From: Ignavibacteriaceae bacterium
Lineage (GTDB): Bacteria; Bacteroidota; Ignavibacteria; Ignavibacteriales; Ignavibacteriaceae
Length of the DNA stretch: 51,597 nt
NCBI GenBank assembly: GCA_013042995.1
Contig: JABDPB010000026.1
Coordinates: forward strand, 1-51,597
Direction of reading: 5' to 3'
The notes below the pieces were generated by a model. That model saw nothing but the letters and a program-made list of their open reading frames with translations, made no database searches and was not told the DNA's origin. Made by a program: the position numbers and the translations under genes. Positions 16,461 through 25,419 of the stretch are shown here, piece after piece (within the stretch, counting starts at the first letter, position 1; every line of letters begins with the position of its first letter).

Positions 16461-18449
16461 ATGATTGAAACTGTTAAAAAATATTGCAATAGCCTAACTG
16501 ATTACTCACGGTACAAAACACGAGAAGTAAAAATCGGTGATGTGGCTCTTGGGGGGAGCAACCCCATACGCATTCAATCTATGACAATCACAGATACGAT
16601 GGATACAATGGCAACTGTTGAACAAACTATAAGAATGGTTGATGCTGGATGTGAGTATGTTCGTATTACCGCGCCCAGCATAAACGAAGCAAAGAATCTT
16701 GAAAACATAAAGAAGGAGTTACGAAAACGCGGTCACAAAGTTCCGCTTATTGCTGATATTCATTTTACACCAAATGCTGCTGAACTTGCTGCACGCATAG
16801 TAGAAAAAGTGCGTATAAATCCCGGCAACTATGTGGACAAAAAAAAGCTTGAAAAATTTGAATACACCGACGATGAGTACAGCGCAGAAATTGAAAGAAT
16901 AAGAGAACGATTTACACCACTTGTGAAAATTTGCAAAGAATATGGTACTGCAATGCGGATCGGTACAAATCACGGTTCGCTTTCGGATAGAATAATGAAC
17001 CGCTTTGGTGATACACCGCTCGGAATGGTGGAATCGGCTTTAGAGTTTGTAAGGTTTTGTGAAGATAATAATTTTTACGATATCGTTCTTTCAATGAAAG
17101 CAAGCAATACACAGGTAATGGTTCAGGCTTACCGGTTGTTAATACAAAAGATGGAAGAAGAGGGGATGAACTATCCTATTCATCTCGGAGTAACCGAAGC
17201 AGGTGGCGGCGAAGACGGAAGGATCAAATCAGCTGTTGGAATTGGAGCTTTGCTGGAAGATGGAATTGGAGATACAATCAGAGTTTCATTAACCGAAGAT
17301 CCTGAATACGAAGCTCCTGTAGCAATATCACTTGCAAATCGATACAAATTGCGTGAAAACCATACGCCAATTAAACACGTTGAAAATATTCCTATTAATT
17401 CAATTGAATACAACAGGAGAAATACTTTTGAAGTTTTAGGAATTGGGGGCACAAATGCTCCAGTTGTTGTTTCGGATTTCAGCACAATTAAGATAGATCT
17501 ACCAAAAGACTTAGTTGATATCGGTTATAAATTTGATGAGCAAACTGATAAATGGTCATTGGCGGATACAGCTGCAGATATTATTTATTTGAAAAATAAC
17601 GATGTAAATTTTGGGGTACCTGAAAACCTGAAACTGGTTCTAGATTATGAAGTCTGGTTAAATGTAAAAGCAAAGAAACTTCGTTATCCACTGTTTAACA
17701 AACAGAATTTTTTAAGTTCTAATACCTATTCTGATCAACTAAATTTATTAAAGTTAGATATCCATGATTTAGATTCAGAATTAGTATCAAAAATTAAAAC
17801 AACTCCATATGTAATTTTAGTTATAGAAACTAATAACAAACATGGAATGGCAGAACAGCGTCGATTGTTTTTTGAGTTAATTGAAAATGAAATTAACAAT
17901 CCGGTAATTATTAGAAGGGATTATAAAAATCTCTCTTCCGATGAACTTCGTTTGTATACTTCAACTGATTTGGGAGCGCTTTTGATTGATGGGCTTGGAG
18001 ATGGTGTTTGGGTTACAGCGTTAGATTTGGACAAACCTAAAAATCGAAGCAATCACTCAACAAAATTTGCCGGTAAAGAATCAAAAGAAAAATTTACCAA
18101 CAGAACTCTGTTTGGAGTTTTGCAGGCAGCACGCGTAAGAATTTCTAAAACAGAATACATTGCTTGTCCATCCTGCGGCAGAACACTTTTCGATTTGCAG
18201 GAAACAACCGATATGATTCGAAAAAGAACTGAACATTTAAAGGGAGTTAAGATTGCTGTAATGGGATGCATTGTGAATGGTCCTGGTGAAATGGCAGATG
18301 CTGATTACGGCTACGTTGGTTCAGGTACTGATAAAATTACTTTATATAGAGGCAAGGATATAATTAAGCGTGCAGTTCCTTCTAAAAATGCTGTTAATGA
18401 ACTAATTGAGCTGATAAAAGAAGATGGAAATTGGCGTGAAATGAATTAA
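16461..18449 (+). CDS. ispG: 4-hydroxy-3-methylbut-2-en-1-yl diphosphate synthase, long form
   Basis: 662 residues, against about 370 in E. coli. It converts MEcPP to HMBPP in the MEP isoprenoid pathway using a [4Fe-4S] cluster. The N-terminal TIM barrel is visible (PIRIQSMTITDT, RIGTNHGSLSDRI, LGVTEAGGGEDG). The C-terminal Fe-S domain has CPSCGRTLFDLQ and VMGCIVNGPGEMADADYG. Between them, roughly residues 300-555, lies the additional domain typical of plants, Bacteroidota, Chlorobiota and relatives. dxr, an earlier enzyme of the same pathway, is 11 kb downstream. A strong terminator at 18606 closes the transcript. Confidence 0.95.
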   Translation: MIETVKKYCNSLTDYSRYKTREVKIGDVALGGSNPIRIQSMTITDTMDTMATVEQTIRMVDAGCEYVRITAPSINEAKNLENIKKELRKRGHKVPLIADIHFTPNAAELAARIVEKVRINPGNYVDKKKLEKFEYTDDEYSAEIERIRERFTPLVKICKEYGTAMRIGTNHGSLSDRIMNRFGDTPLGMVESALEFVRFCEDNNFYDIVLSMKASNTQVMVQAYRLLIQKMEEEGMNYPIHLGVTEAGGGEDGRIKSAVGIGALLEDGIGDTIRVSLTEDPEYEAPVAISLANRYKLRENHTPIKHVENIPINSIEYNRRNTFEVLGIGGTNAPVVVSDFSTIKIDLPKDLVDIGYKFDEQTDKWSLADTAADIIYLKNNDVNFGVPENLKLVLDYEVWLNVKAKKLRYPLFNKQNFLSSNTYSDQLNLLKLDIHDLDSELVSKIKTTPYVILVIETNNKHGMAEQRRLFFELIENEINNPVIIRRDYKNLSSDELRLYTSTDLGALLIDGLGDGVWVTALDLDKPKNRSNHSTKFAGKESKEKFTNRTLFGVLQAARVRISKTEYIACPSCGRTLFDLQETTDMIRKRTEHLKGVKIAVMGCIVNGPGEMADADYGYVGSGTDKITLYRGKDIIKRAVPSKNAVNELIELIKEDGNWREMN

Positions 18450-18605
18450 AACCAAGATTCTGTAAGCTATTGCATTTTTTGCACCTTTAATTTAATTAAG
18501 CTATATTTTGATACTTAATATGAATGTATTGAAATTTATAAATCTTAAATTCCTTGAGATTGACTACATAGCAGAATTTAAACTTCTAAAAGGATATTAA
18601 AACTT

Positions 18606-18641
18606 AAAAAGCACCCCGAGATAATCGGGGTGCTTTTTTTT
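18606..18641 (+). terminator. intrinsic terminator after ispG
   Basis: The 9-bp G+C-rich stem GCACCCCGA (18611-18619) / TCGGGGTGC (18625-18633) has a five-base loop and eight T residues (18634-18641). Five A residues before the stem can pair with the T tract, so it may act in both directions. It ends three bases before the next start codon. Confidence 0.92.
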
Positions 18642-18644
18642 GAA

Positions 18645-19766
18645 ATGCGGTGTAAAGACATTATAAAATATTTAGAGCAATGGGCACCAAAAGGAGCTGC
18701 CTGGGAAAAAGATAATGTGGGATTACAAATAGGTAATCCTGAAGGTAGAATAAAAAATATAATGTTAAGCCTCGATCTATCAGAAAAAGTTATTAATCAA
18801 TCAATAGAAAAAAAGTGCAACCTGATAATAACTCACCACCCAATTTTTTATCACCCACTGAAAAAGTTAAATTTTTTTGCTGACAGAATCTCAAAACAAA
18901 TTGAGAAAATTGTAAAGCACAACATCAATCTTTATTCTGCTCATACTAACCTTGATTTTACTAAAGATGGTGTAAGTTTTCAACTTGCTAAAAAACTGCA
19001 GCTAGAAGATATAAAGCTCTTCAAACCACTATCTAACAACCAGGTAAAGTTAGTTGTATTTGTTCCTTCTTCTCATTTAGACAAAGTTTCAGCAGCGATG
19101 CACAAAGCCGGTGGCGGGGTTATTAATGAATACTCCCATTGCAGTTTCAGAAGTGAAGGAACGGGAACTTTTAAAGGAACAGACAAAACAAATCCAACCT
19201 TAGGAAACGCTGGCAAGCTGGAATTTGTTAGAGAGATGAAGCTTGAAATGATAGTTGATAAGTGGAAGCTGGGTCCGGTTACTGATGCTATGGAAAAGGC
19301 ACACCCTTACGAAGAAGTTGCTTATGATATATTATCACTTCATAATAAAAATGTAAACTATGGGATGGGTGCTGTTGGTAGGTTAAAAAATTCGATGACG
19401 TCAAAAGAATTCTTAAAGTTGGTTTCAACAAAACTGCATGTTAAATATTTGCGCTACACCCCTGGTAGAAAAAATAGAATAAAAACTGTTACGGTCTGTG
19501 GCGGCTCATGCGTTGATCTGCTTGACGAAGCAATAAATAAAAATAGTGATGCATTTATAACCGCCGATTTAAAGTATCACAATTTCCACAATGCAGAGGG
19601 AAAAATTTTACTTGTTGATGCTGGACATTACGAAACTGAAGCACCCATCCTGGATGAAATTCAAAACAGGTTAAAAAGTTTTTTAAATAAAGAAGATATT
19701 AAGGTTCTAAAGTTTAAAGGTTCTACAAACCCGATAATTTTTTACAACAAATTAGGAGCTAATTAA
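18645..19766 (+). CDS. Nif3-like dinuclear metal centre protein (YqfO/YbgI family)
   Basis: 373 residues from ATG 18645, which gives the family start MRCKDIIKYLEQWAPKGAAW. A GTG at 18630 in frame lies inside the terminator stem and is rejected. Metal ligands are visible: ITHHPIFYH, SAHTNLDFTKDGV, and the C-terminal DLKYHNFHNAE and VDAGHYETE. A middle domain (~125-235, including AHPYEEVAYDI) matches the PII-like insertion of the longer B. subtilis YqfO type. The family is also annotated as GTP cyclohydrolase I type 2, but its true function is unsettled. The zinc-ribbon gene downstream follows after two bases, a frequent pairing in bacteria. Confidence 0.9.
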   Translation: MRCKDIIKYLEQWAPKGAAWEKDNVGLQIGNPEGRIKNIMLSLDLSEKVINQSIEKKCNLIITHHPIFYHPLKKLNFFADRISKQIEKIVKHNINLYSAHTNLDFTKDGVSFQLAKKLQLEDIKLFKPLSNNQVKLVVFVPSSHLDKVSAAMHKAGGGVINEYSHCSFRSEGTGTFKGTDKTNPTLGNAGKLEFVREMKLEMIVDKWKLGPVTDAMEKAHPYEEVAYDILSLHNKNVNYGMGAVGRLKNSMTSKEFLKLVSTKLHVKYLRYTPGRKNRIKTVTVCGGSCVDLLDEAINKNSDAFITADLKYHNFHNAEGKILLVDAGHYETEAPILDEIQNRLKSFLNKEDIKVLKFKGSTNPIIFYNKLGAN

Positions 19767-19768
19767 AA

Positions 19769-20494
19769 TTGTATAACAGATTAAAAGTTTTATATCAGCT
19801 TCAAACAATAGATGACCAATTAGATGAACTCGAAGAACTAAGGGGTGATCTTCCGAATTCAGTCAGGGATCTTGAAGAAAAGATTAGTTCATTCAAAGAT
19901 GATATTAAATCAAAAGAAAAGGAGCAAAAGGAATCAATTAAAACAAGAGATTCTAATGAAGATGAAATTGAAAGGCTTAAAGAAAATCAGAAAAAATTCA
20001 AATCTCAGCTCTACCAGGTTAGAAACAATAAAGAGTACGATGCTCTGACAAAAGAAATTGATCATACTGAAGATCAAATTAAAAAGCTTGAAACTGAAAA
20101 TGACGGATTGGCTGATTTAAGCAAATCCCTATCAGATGAAACTGCAGAAGTCAAGGAAAAACTTGAAGAGCTAAAGAAAGAATTATCTGAAAAAGAAGCA
20201 GATTTAAAAGAAATTGTAAAAGCAAACGCAAAAGAAGAGACAAAACTAACTGGCGAAAGAAAAAAACTGGAAGCTGAGGTTAAAAAAGCAGACCATTCTG
20301 CATACATGCGTATAAGAAAAGCCAAAAGAGGAAAAGCCGTTTCAACAATTAAAAGATCTGCTTGCTCTGGCTGTCATAACATTGTTCCATCTCAAAGACA
20401 GTTAGAAATTAGACGCAATAATCGTCTCTTCTTCTGCGAATACTGTGGAAGAATTCTTGTATCGAGCGAAATTGCTGATGAAGTTGAAAAATAA
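19769..20494 (+). CDS. coiled-coil zinc-ribbon protein (CT398-like, COG1579)
   Basis: 241 residues, start codon TTG at 19769 with AGGAG at 19754-19758, which decides the start; no in-frame ATG gives a sensible alternative. Residues ~5-175 are a long, highly charged coiled coil (QLQTIDDQLDELEEL at its start, with RNNKEYDALTKEIDHTE in the middle). A C-terminal zinc ribbon follows with CSGCHNIVP and CEYCGRILV. Such proteins are widespread, often next to Nif3-like genes, and have been proposed to interact with secretion or nucleic acid machinery; no firm function. It ends 92 bases before RNase P RNA. Confidence 0.87.
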   Translation: MYNRLKVLYQLQTIDDQLDELEELRGDLPNSVRDLEEKISSFKDDIKSKEKEQKESIKTRDSNEDEIERLKENQKKFKSQLYQVRNNKEYDALTKEIDHTEDQIKKLETENDGLADLSKSLSDETAEVKEKLEELKKELSEKEADLKEIVKANAKEETKLTGERKKLEAEVKKADHSAYMRIRKAKRGKAVSTIKRSACSGCHNIVPSQRQLEIRRNNRLFFCEYCGRILVSSEIADEVEK

Positions 20495-20586
20495 AGTTAA
20501 ACTGTAAATTTCTACTGATTTGCTCACCCGATTTTAGTATATTCTACATTAGTTAATTAATAACAAGTTTTAAAGAATAATAAAAT

Positions 20587-21039
20587 AGTTCAGTCTGGGC
20601 AATTGCTCCGATTAGATCGGAGAGGAAAGTCCGAACTTTTTAGAACAGGATGCCGGGTAATTCCCGGGAGTTTCGGGGCAAATCCCGAAGCGACGGAAAG
20701 TGTCGCAGAAAATATACCGTCTGGCAAAAGCCGGATAAGGGTGAAAAGGTGAGGTAAGAGCTCACCGCAATCTGGGTAACTGGATTGGCAGGGCAAACCC
20801 CATCCAAAGCAAGATCAAATAGGGAAATCGTTTTCTGCATATGCAGAAAGCAGGGTTGTTCGCTCTGCAGGTTTCCGGGTAGATCGCTAGATTCCTGCAG
20901 TAATGTAGGAAACAGATAAATGATTGCCGCTGCTTTTGCTGAAACTTTGCGGGCTTAATTTTATAAAAAGATAATTCTGCAAAGCTCAAGTTTAGCGAAA
21001 CAGAACAGAATTCGGCTTACAGGGCTGAACTGTTTTTTT
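20587..21039 (+). ncRNA. rnpB: RNase P RNA, class A, with terminator T tract
   Basis: The catalytic RNA that matures tRNA 5' ends. The conserved 5' core GAGGAAAGTCC lies at 20622-20632; GGTGAGGTAAGAGCTCACCG, the AGCAAGATCAAATAGGG block, the AGATAAATGATTGCCGC segment and the 3' core ACAGAATTCGGCTTAC (21005-21020) all follow in the correct order. Helix P1 closes from AGTTCAG at 20587 to CTGAACT ending at 21031 (one G-U pair beyond). Seven T residues at 21033-21039 right after P1 act as the terminator tail. Mature RNA ends near 21031, length about 445. Several minus-strand ORFs inside it are artefacts. Confidence 0.96.
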
Positions 21040-21064
21040 GTTCTTTTTTAAAATGTAATTGCCT

Positions 21065-22795
21065 ATGGTACAGAACCGTTGGATATTAAAAGAAGTAAAG
21101 GATGAATTTCCTGTACAGGTACTGGCTGATTCTCTTAATATTTCTGAAATATTGGCCAAGTTACTTGTTATAAGAAATATTTCAAACTTCAATGAAGCCC
21201 GGCAATTTTTCCGCCCCTCATTAGAGTTTCTTCATGATCCTTTTTTAATGGATCAAATGGAGCAAGCTACAACACGCGTAATTGAAGCACTAACTGAAAA
21301 TCACAAAATTTGTATTTACGGCGACTATGATGTTGACGGAACCTGTTCTACTGCTTTGCTTTATATGTTTTTAAAAGAACTTGGCGCTAATGTTGAATTC
21401 TACATTCCCAAAAGACTTGAAGAAGGTTACGGCTTATCAACTTCAGCAATTGATGTTGTTCACTCAAAAGGAACTGTTTTGATGATTACTGTCGATTGTG
21501 GTATAACTGCAATTGAGGAAACCGAATATGCAGAAAGCTTAGGACTGGATGTTATTATTTGTGATCATCACCAGCCAAAAGATGATCTGCCAAGTGCGGT
21601 TGCTGTTCTCGATCCTTTAAAACCTGGCTGTAACTACCCGTTTAAATATCTTTCCGGGGCAGGGGTTGCATTTAAACTTGCACAGGGCGTTTGTGAAAGA
21701 ATTGGCAAAAGAGATCTCCCGCTTAAATATTTGGACTTGGTAGCTCTTGCAGGAGCAGCCGATATCGTTCCGCTTGTTGATGAAAATAGGATCCTTGTTA
21801 ATGAAGGTTTAAATCAAATTAATAATAATCCCCGACCTGCAATTGAAGCCCTAATTGACAGCAGCAGATTGCAACCGGGACAGCTAAATTCAGGGCAGGT
21901 AGTCTTTACAATTGCACCAAGAATAAATGCCGTCGGTCGCCTGGGTGATGCTGAAAGAGCTGTTAATCTTTTAATAACAAAAAATAAAAGTGAAGCAATT
22001 GATCTTGCACAGATATTAGAAACAGAAAATTACGAAAGACGAAAAATTGACGTAGATACTTTTGACGAAGCATGCAAGCAAGTTCAAGGTACTATTGATT
22101 TGCACAAAGAGCTCTCCATTGTTTTACACAACGAAAACTGGCACCCTGGTGTAATTGGTATTGTAGCATCCAGATTGGTTGAAAAATTCTACCGACCAAG
22201 CGTTCTACTTGCAACTATTGACGGTGTGGCAAAAGGTTCCGCAAGAAGCATTTCTAATTTTAATATTTACGAAGCTTTGGGAAAATGTGAAGAACACCTT
22301 ATTCATTTTGGTGGACACCAGGCGGCTGCGGGTTTAGCAATGGAAGTTGATAAAGTTAAAGATTTTAGAAAAGCATTTAACAAAGTTGTTCAAGAAACCA
22401 TCAACGAAGAAGATCTGTTCCCTGAATTAGCAATTGATGCAAAGATCAAGTTTTCTGATATAACTCCTAAGTTTTTCAGAATATTAGAACAATTTGCACC
22501 GTTTGGTCCGGGAAACTTACGCCCAGTATTTCTGGCAGAAAATGTTGAAGTCTCTAACACACCTCGCATTGTAGGAAAAAACCATTTATTACTTTGTCTT
22601 AAACAAAGGGGTTCGAAAAAAATATTTGATTGTATTGGATTTAATATGGGAAACAACTACGAAATGATTATAGAGAATAACTCAGGAATTGATATTGTCT
22701 TTTCAATTGATAGAACTGTCAGGGATACAAGAGTATTTCCTCAGTTTAAATTAAAGGATATTAAATTTAATGATATTGATGAGGAGAGCAAGTAA
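21065..22795 (+). CDS. recJ: single-stranded-DNA-specific exonuclease
   Basis: 576 residues from ATG 21065; a TTG two codons earlier is not needed. RecJ degrades single-stranded DNA 5' to 3' in recombination and repair. The DHH phosphoesterase motifs are visible: YGDYDVDGTCSTALL, VDCGIT, DHHQPKDDLP, and DHHA1 GGHQAAAGLAM near residue 415. The C-terminal OB-like domain is present (FAPFGPGNLRPVF). It starts 26 bases after the rnpB terminator. Its stop overlaps the yebC start (TAATG), with GAGGAG upstream, so the two are translationally coupled, and ruvC and ruvA continue the repair cluster. Confidence 0.95.
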   Translation: MVQNRWILKEVKDEFPVQVLADSLNISEILAKLLVIRNISNFNEARQFFRPSLEFLHDPFLMDQMEQATTRVIEALTENHKICIYGDYDVDGTCSTALLYMFLKELGANVEFYIPKRLEEGYGLSTSAIDVVHSKGTVLMITVDCGITAIEETEYAESLGLDVIICDHHQPKDDLPSAVAVLDPLKPGCNYPFKYLSGAGVAFKLAQGVCERIGKRDLPLKYLDLVALAGAADIVPLVDENRILVNEGLNQINNNPRPAIEALIDSSRLQPGQLNSGQVVFTIAPRINAVGRLGDAERAVNLLITKNKSEAIDLAQILETENYERRKIDVDTFDEACKQVQGTIDLHKELSIVLHNENWHPGVIGIVASRLVEKFYRPSVLLATIDGVAKGSARSISNFNIYEALGKCEEHLIHFGGHQAAAGLAMEVDKVKDFRKAFNKVVQETINEEDLFPELAIDAKIKFSDITPKFFRILEQFAPFGPGNLRPVFLAENVEVSNTPRIVGKNHLLLCLKQRGSKKIFDCIGFNMGNNYEMIIENNSGIDIVFSIDRTVRDTRVFPQFKLKDIKFNDIDEESK

Positions 22796-23541
22796 TGTCA
22801 GGTCATTCAAAATGGTCTACTATTAAACGCAAGAAGGGTGCCGCAGATGCAAAGCGTGGGAAACTATTTACAAGGGCCATAAAAGAAATTACAATTGCTG
22901 CAAGGGAAGGCGGCGGTGATCCTTCTGGAAACCCGCGCTTAAGGCTTGCAATTGATAACGCAAAAGCTATTAATATGCCTGCAGATAATATAGAGCGTGC
23001 GATTAAAAAAGCAACCGGTGAACTGGAAGGTGTGACATACCACGAACTTACTTACGAGGGGTATGCGCCAGGTGGAGTTGCGTTCTTAGTAGAAGTTGCA
23101 ACCGATAATAAAAACCGAACTGTTGCAGAGGTAAGGCATTTGTTCAGTAAATACAATGGAAGTATGGGTGAAAGCGGCTCCGTTGCCTGGATGTTTGAAA
23201 AGAAAGGAATAATATCACTACCAAAACGTGATAAATCAGAAGATGAAATTATGGAAATTGTTCTAAATGCTGGCGCAGAAGATTTACAAACAGAAACAGA
23301 CTTTTTTGAAATTCAAACTGACGTTGAGTCGTTCGAACCAGTTCGCAAAGCTCTACTTGAAAATAACTTTACAATCGAAAACGCTTCCCTGCAATGGATT
23401 GCAAAAAATACTTTAAATGTAAAAGGAGAAGATGCTGAACAGATTGTGAAACTGATAGAAGCACTTGAAGATGCTGATGATGTACAGAATGTTTACAGCA
23501 ATGCTGATTTTGACGAAGAATTTCTTAAACAGCAAGCATAA
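22795..23541 (+). CDS. yebC: YebC/PmpR-family regulatory protein
   Basis: 248 residues with the family start SGHSKWSTIKRKKGAADAKR and the conserved GGGDPSGNPRL and ESGSVAWMFEKKG stretches. YebC proteins were first described as transcription regulators; recent work on homologues shows a role in ribosome translation of proline-rich stretches. It sits between recJ and ruvC with one-base overlaps on both sides. The association with ruvC-ruvA is widely conserved. ATG 22795 follows GAGGAG at 22781-22786. Confidence 0.95.
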   Translation: MSGHSKWSTIKRKKGAADAKRGKLFTRAIKEITIAAREGGGDPSGNPRLRLAIDNAKAINMPADNIERAIKKATGELEGVTYHELTYEGYAPGGVAFLVEVATDNKNRTVAEVRHLFSKYNGSMGESGSVAWMFEKKGIISLPKRDKSEDEIMEIVLNAGAEDLQTETDFFEIQTDVESFEPVRKALLENNFTIENASLQWIAKNTLNVKGEDAEQIVKLIEALEDADDVQNVYSNADFDEEFLKQQA

Positions 23542-24083
23542 TGATAATTTTAGGTGTTGATCCGGGCACCACAATTACCGGTTACGGTGTAATTGAATTC
23601 GGAAAAAAAAACTTTAAGCGGCTTGCCAACGGCTGTATCCAATTATCATCAAATAAATTACTCCCCGAAAAGTTAGAAAAAATTTATGATGAATTAGTTA
23701 AGCTTATAAAAATATATAAGCCAGATGAGTTTGCAATTGAAACTGCTTTTTATGGAAAGAATGTGCAGTCTGCAATGAAGATTGGCTACGCGCGAGGTGT
23801 TTCACTATTAGCTGCTGTTCACAACAAAATACCTGCAAGCGAATATTCTCCCGGAGAAATTAAAAAAGCTGTAGTAGGAAGGGGCTCTGCATCCAAGGAG
23901 CAGGTTGGTTACATGGTAAAAGCGATTTTAAACTTGAAAAGAGTTAAATTTAAGTCCGATGAAAGCGATGCTCTTGCAATTGCGCTATGTCATGCCTTCA
24001 GAATGAAGGCCCCGAGTTTCAAAAAGAGTAAAAGTTGGAAAGAATTTATAATGGCTAATCCGGAAAGAGTTGTAAATCTTTAA
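23541..24083 (+). CDS. ruvC: Holliday junction endonuclease RuvC
   Basis: 180 residues, the usual size. It cuts Holliday junctions in the RuvABC resolvasome. The RNase H-like catalytic acids are visible: GVDPGT (first Asp), AIETAFYGKN (Glu), and the C-terminal DESDALAIALCH pair. Its start codon overlaps the yebC stop by one base (TAATGA). ruvA follows after 33 bases. ruvB is absent from the window and must lie elsewhere. Confidence 0.95.
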   Translation: MIILGVDPGTTITGYGVIEFGKKNFKRLANGCIQLSSNKLLPEKLEKIYDELVKLIKIYKPDEFAIETAFYGKNVQSAMKIGYARGVSLLAAVHNKIPASEYSPGEIKKAVVGRGSASKEQVGYMVKAILNLKRVKFKSDESDALAIALCHAFRMKAPSFKKSKSWKEFIMANPERVVNL

Positions 24084-24116
24084 TTATTTAACCAATTCAT
24101 TATTTATCAATTGTAA

Positions 24117-24698
24117 ATGATAGGATTTTTAAACGGTAAAATAATTTCAGCAAAACCTACACAAGTTCTACTTGATGTTAACGGTGTTGGTTATAAAATT
24201 ACGATTTCAATTACTACTTTTGAAAAAATTTCTACTAATGATACTGCGTCCCTTTTTATCCATACAAATGTAAAAGAAGATTCTATTTCACTATTTGGTT
24301 TTTATTCTGAGGCAGAAAAAGAAATGTTTGAGCTCCTTATTTCCATATCTGGTGTCGGTCCTAAATCTGCACTTGGTCTTTTGTCAGGCATTTCAACTGA
24401 TGAACTAAAACAGGCAATTGTATCCAATAATATAGAAAGAATTGTTACCGTTCCCGGTATTGGAAGAAAAACCGCAGAGAGATTAATTCTTGAATTAAAG
24501 AATAAAGTAAGAGATATTGATGAAGAAGGAGTTACACCTGAAAAACCCAGCACTCAGAAGGAAGCTATCGCTGCACTTACAACATTAGGTTATAATTTAG
24601 CATCTTCAGAAAAAGCTGTGAATAAAATATTGTCTACCATTCCGGAATGCACTCTTGAAGAGTTGATAAAGCGATCTTTGCATCAATTAAATAATTAG
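24117..24698 (+). CDS. ruvA: Holliday junction helicase subunit RuvA
   Basis: 193 residues. The three domains are visible: the N-terminal OB fold (MIGFLNGKIISAKPTQVLLD), the tandem helix-hairpin-helix domain (ISGVGPKSALGLLSG and VPGIGRKTAERLILEL), and the C-terminal RuvB-binding domain (KEAIAALTTLGY). RuvA holds the four-way junction while RuvB pumps branch migration. It ends 39 bases before the convergent FAH-family gene; a weak stem between them (24701-24735) may end transcription. Confidence 0.95.
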   Translation: MIGFLNGKIISAKPTQVLLDVNGVGYKITISITTFEKISTNDTASLFIHTNVKEDSISLFGFYSEAEKEMFELLISISGVGPKSALGLLSGISTDELKQAIVSNNIERIVTVPGIGRKTAERLILELKNKVRDIDEEGVTPEKPSTQKEAIAALTTLGYNLASSEKAVNKILSTIPECTLEELIKRSLHQLNN

Positions 24699-24700
24699 CT

Positions 24701-24735
24701 AGTTGTTACTTTAAGTGAGCGATTTCACGACAACT
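24701..24735. terminator. weak stem-loop between convergent ruvA and FAH genes
   Basis: AGTTGT (24701-24706) pairs with ACAACT (24730-24735), and an inner GTGA/TCAC pair (24715-24718 with 24725-24728) stacks asymmetrically. No T run follows, so terminator function is only suggested by its place between convergent stops. Confidence 0.3.
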
Positions 24736-24737
24736 TA

Positions 24738-25394
24738 TTAAACAACGGTGCAAATGAGTTCCGCAACTTCTCCAAGCTTTGCTTCTAATTTATCCCCCTT
24801 AATAACTTTACTTACACCAGATGGTGTACCGGTAAAAATTAAATCTCCCTTTTCTAATGTCATCACAGAAGAAATATATTCCACAAGTTCAGCTGGGTTA
24901 AAGATCATACTTTTTAATTTATCACTCTGTTTGATTTCACCGTTTACTTTGAGTTGAATTATTTCATCGAACGTAAGTTTATAATCTTCCTTTAAAGTGA
25001 AATCTGATATTACGGCAGAAGTATCAAAACATTTTGCTATTGTCCAGGGATCACCGACTTTTCTGAGTTGTTTTTGAATATCGCGCAAAGTCATATCCAA
25101 TCCCACACCGTAACCGATGATTGCGCCCTTTGCTTCTTCTTTTGATGCATTCTTTACATCTTTACCTATAAGTAGTACTAATTCAACTTCGTGATGGAGT
25201 TCATTAGAAAAGTTGGGATGCACGACTTTTCCACCCGAATGAATTACTACAGATGCGGGTTTTAAAAACAGGACTGGTTTTTCCGGCACTTTGTTGCCAA
25301 GTTCTTTCGCATGCTTTGCATAGTTTCTGCCTATACAAACTATTTTACCAATTGAATATCTTTCATCAGAGTTTTTGATTTGAACTGATTTCAC
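24738..25394 (-). CDS. fumarylacetoacetate hydrolase family protein
   Basis: 218 residues, the short form of the FAH family. Conserved parts are KIVCIGRNYAKHAKELG, the metal-binding HHEVELVLLIG (Glu pair), GYGVGLDMTLRDIQ, and the C-terminal LEKGDLIFTGTPSGV. Members act as acylpyruvate hydrolases, oxaloacetate decarboxylases or tautomerases, with Mg or Mn; the substrate here is unknown. The start is GTG at 25394 without a strong ribosome site. It lies 25 bases after the unrelated exported-protein gene on the same strand. Confidence 0.9.
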   Translation of the reverse strand: MKSVQIKNSDERYSIGKIVCIGRNYAKHAKELGNKVPEKPVLFLKPASVVIHSGGKVVHPNFSNELHHEVELVLLIGKDVKNASKEEAKGAIIGYGVGLDMTLRDIQKQLRKVGDPWTIAKCFDTSAVISDFTLKEDYKLTFDEIIQLKVNGEIKQSDKLKSMIFNPAELVEYISSVMTLEKGDLIFTGTPSGVSKVIKGDKLEAKLGEVAELICTVV

Positions 25395-25419
25395 TTTTAA
25401 AGAACCTATTTGAGTTGAG

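Noticed and set aside
18630..18644. GTG start for the Nif3-like gene
   Set aside because: It lies inside the stem of the ispG terminator and translates the T tract; the family start fits ATG 18645.
20590..20989. Minus-strand ORFs within the RNase P RNA region
   Set aside because: They overlap a complete, well-conserved structured RNA on the other strand and show no protein-like features.
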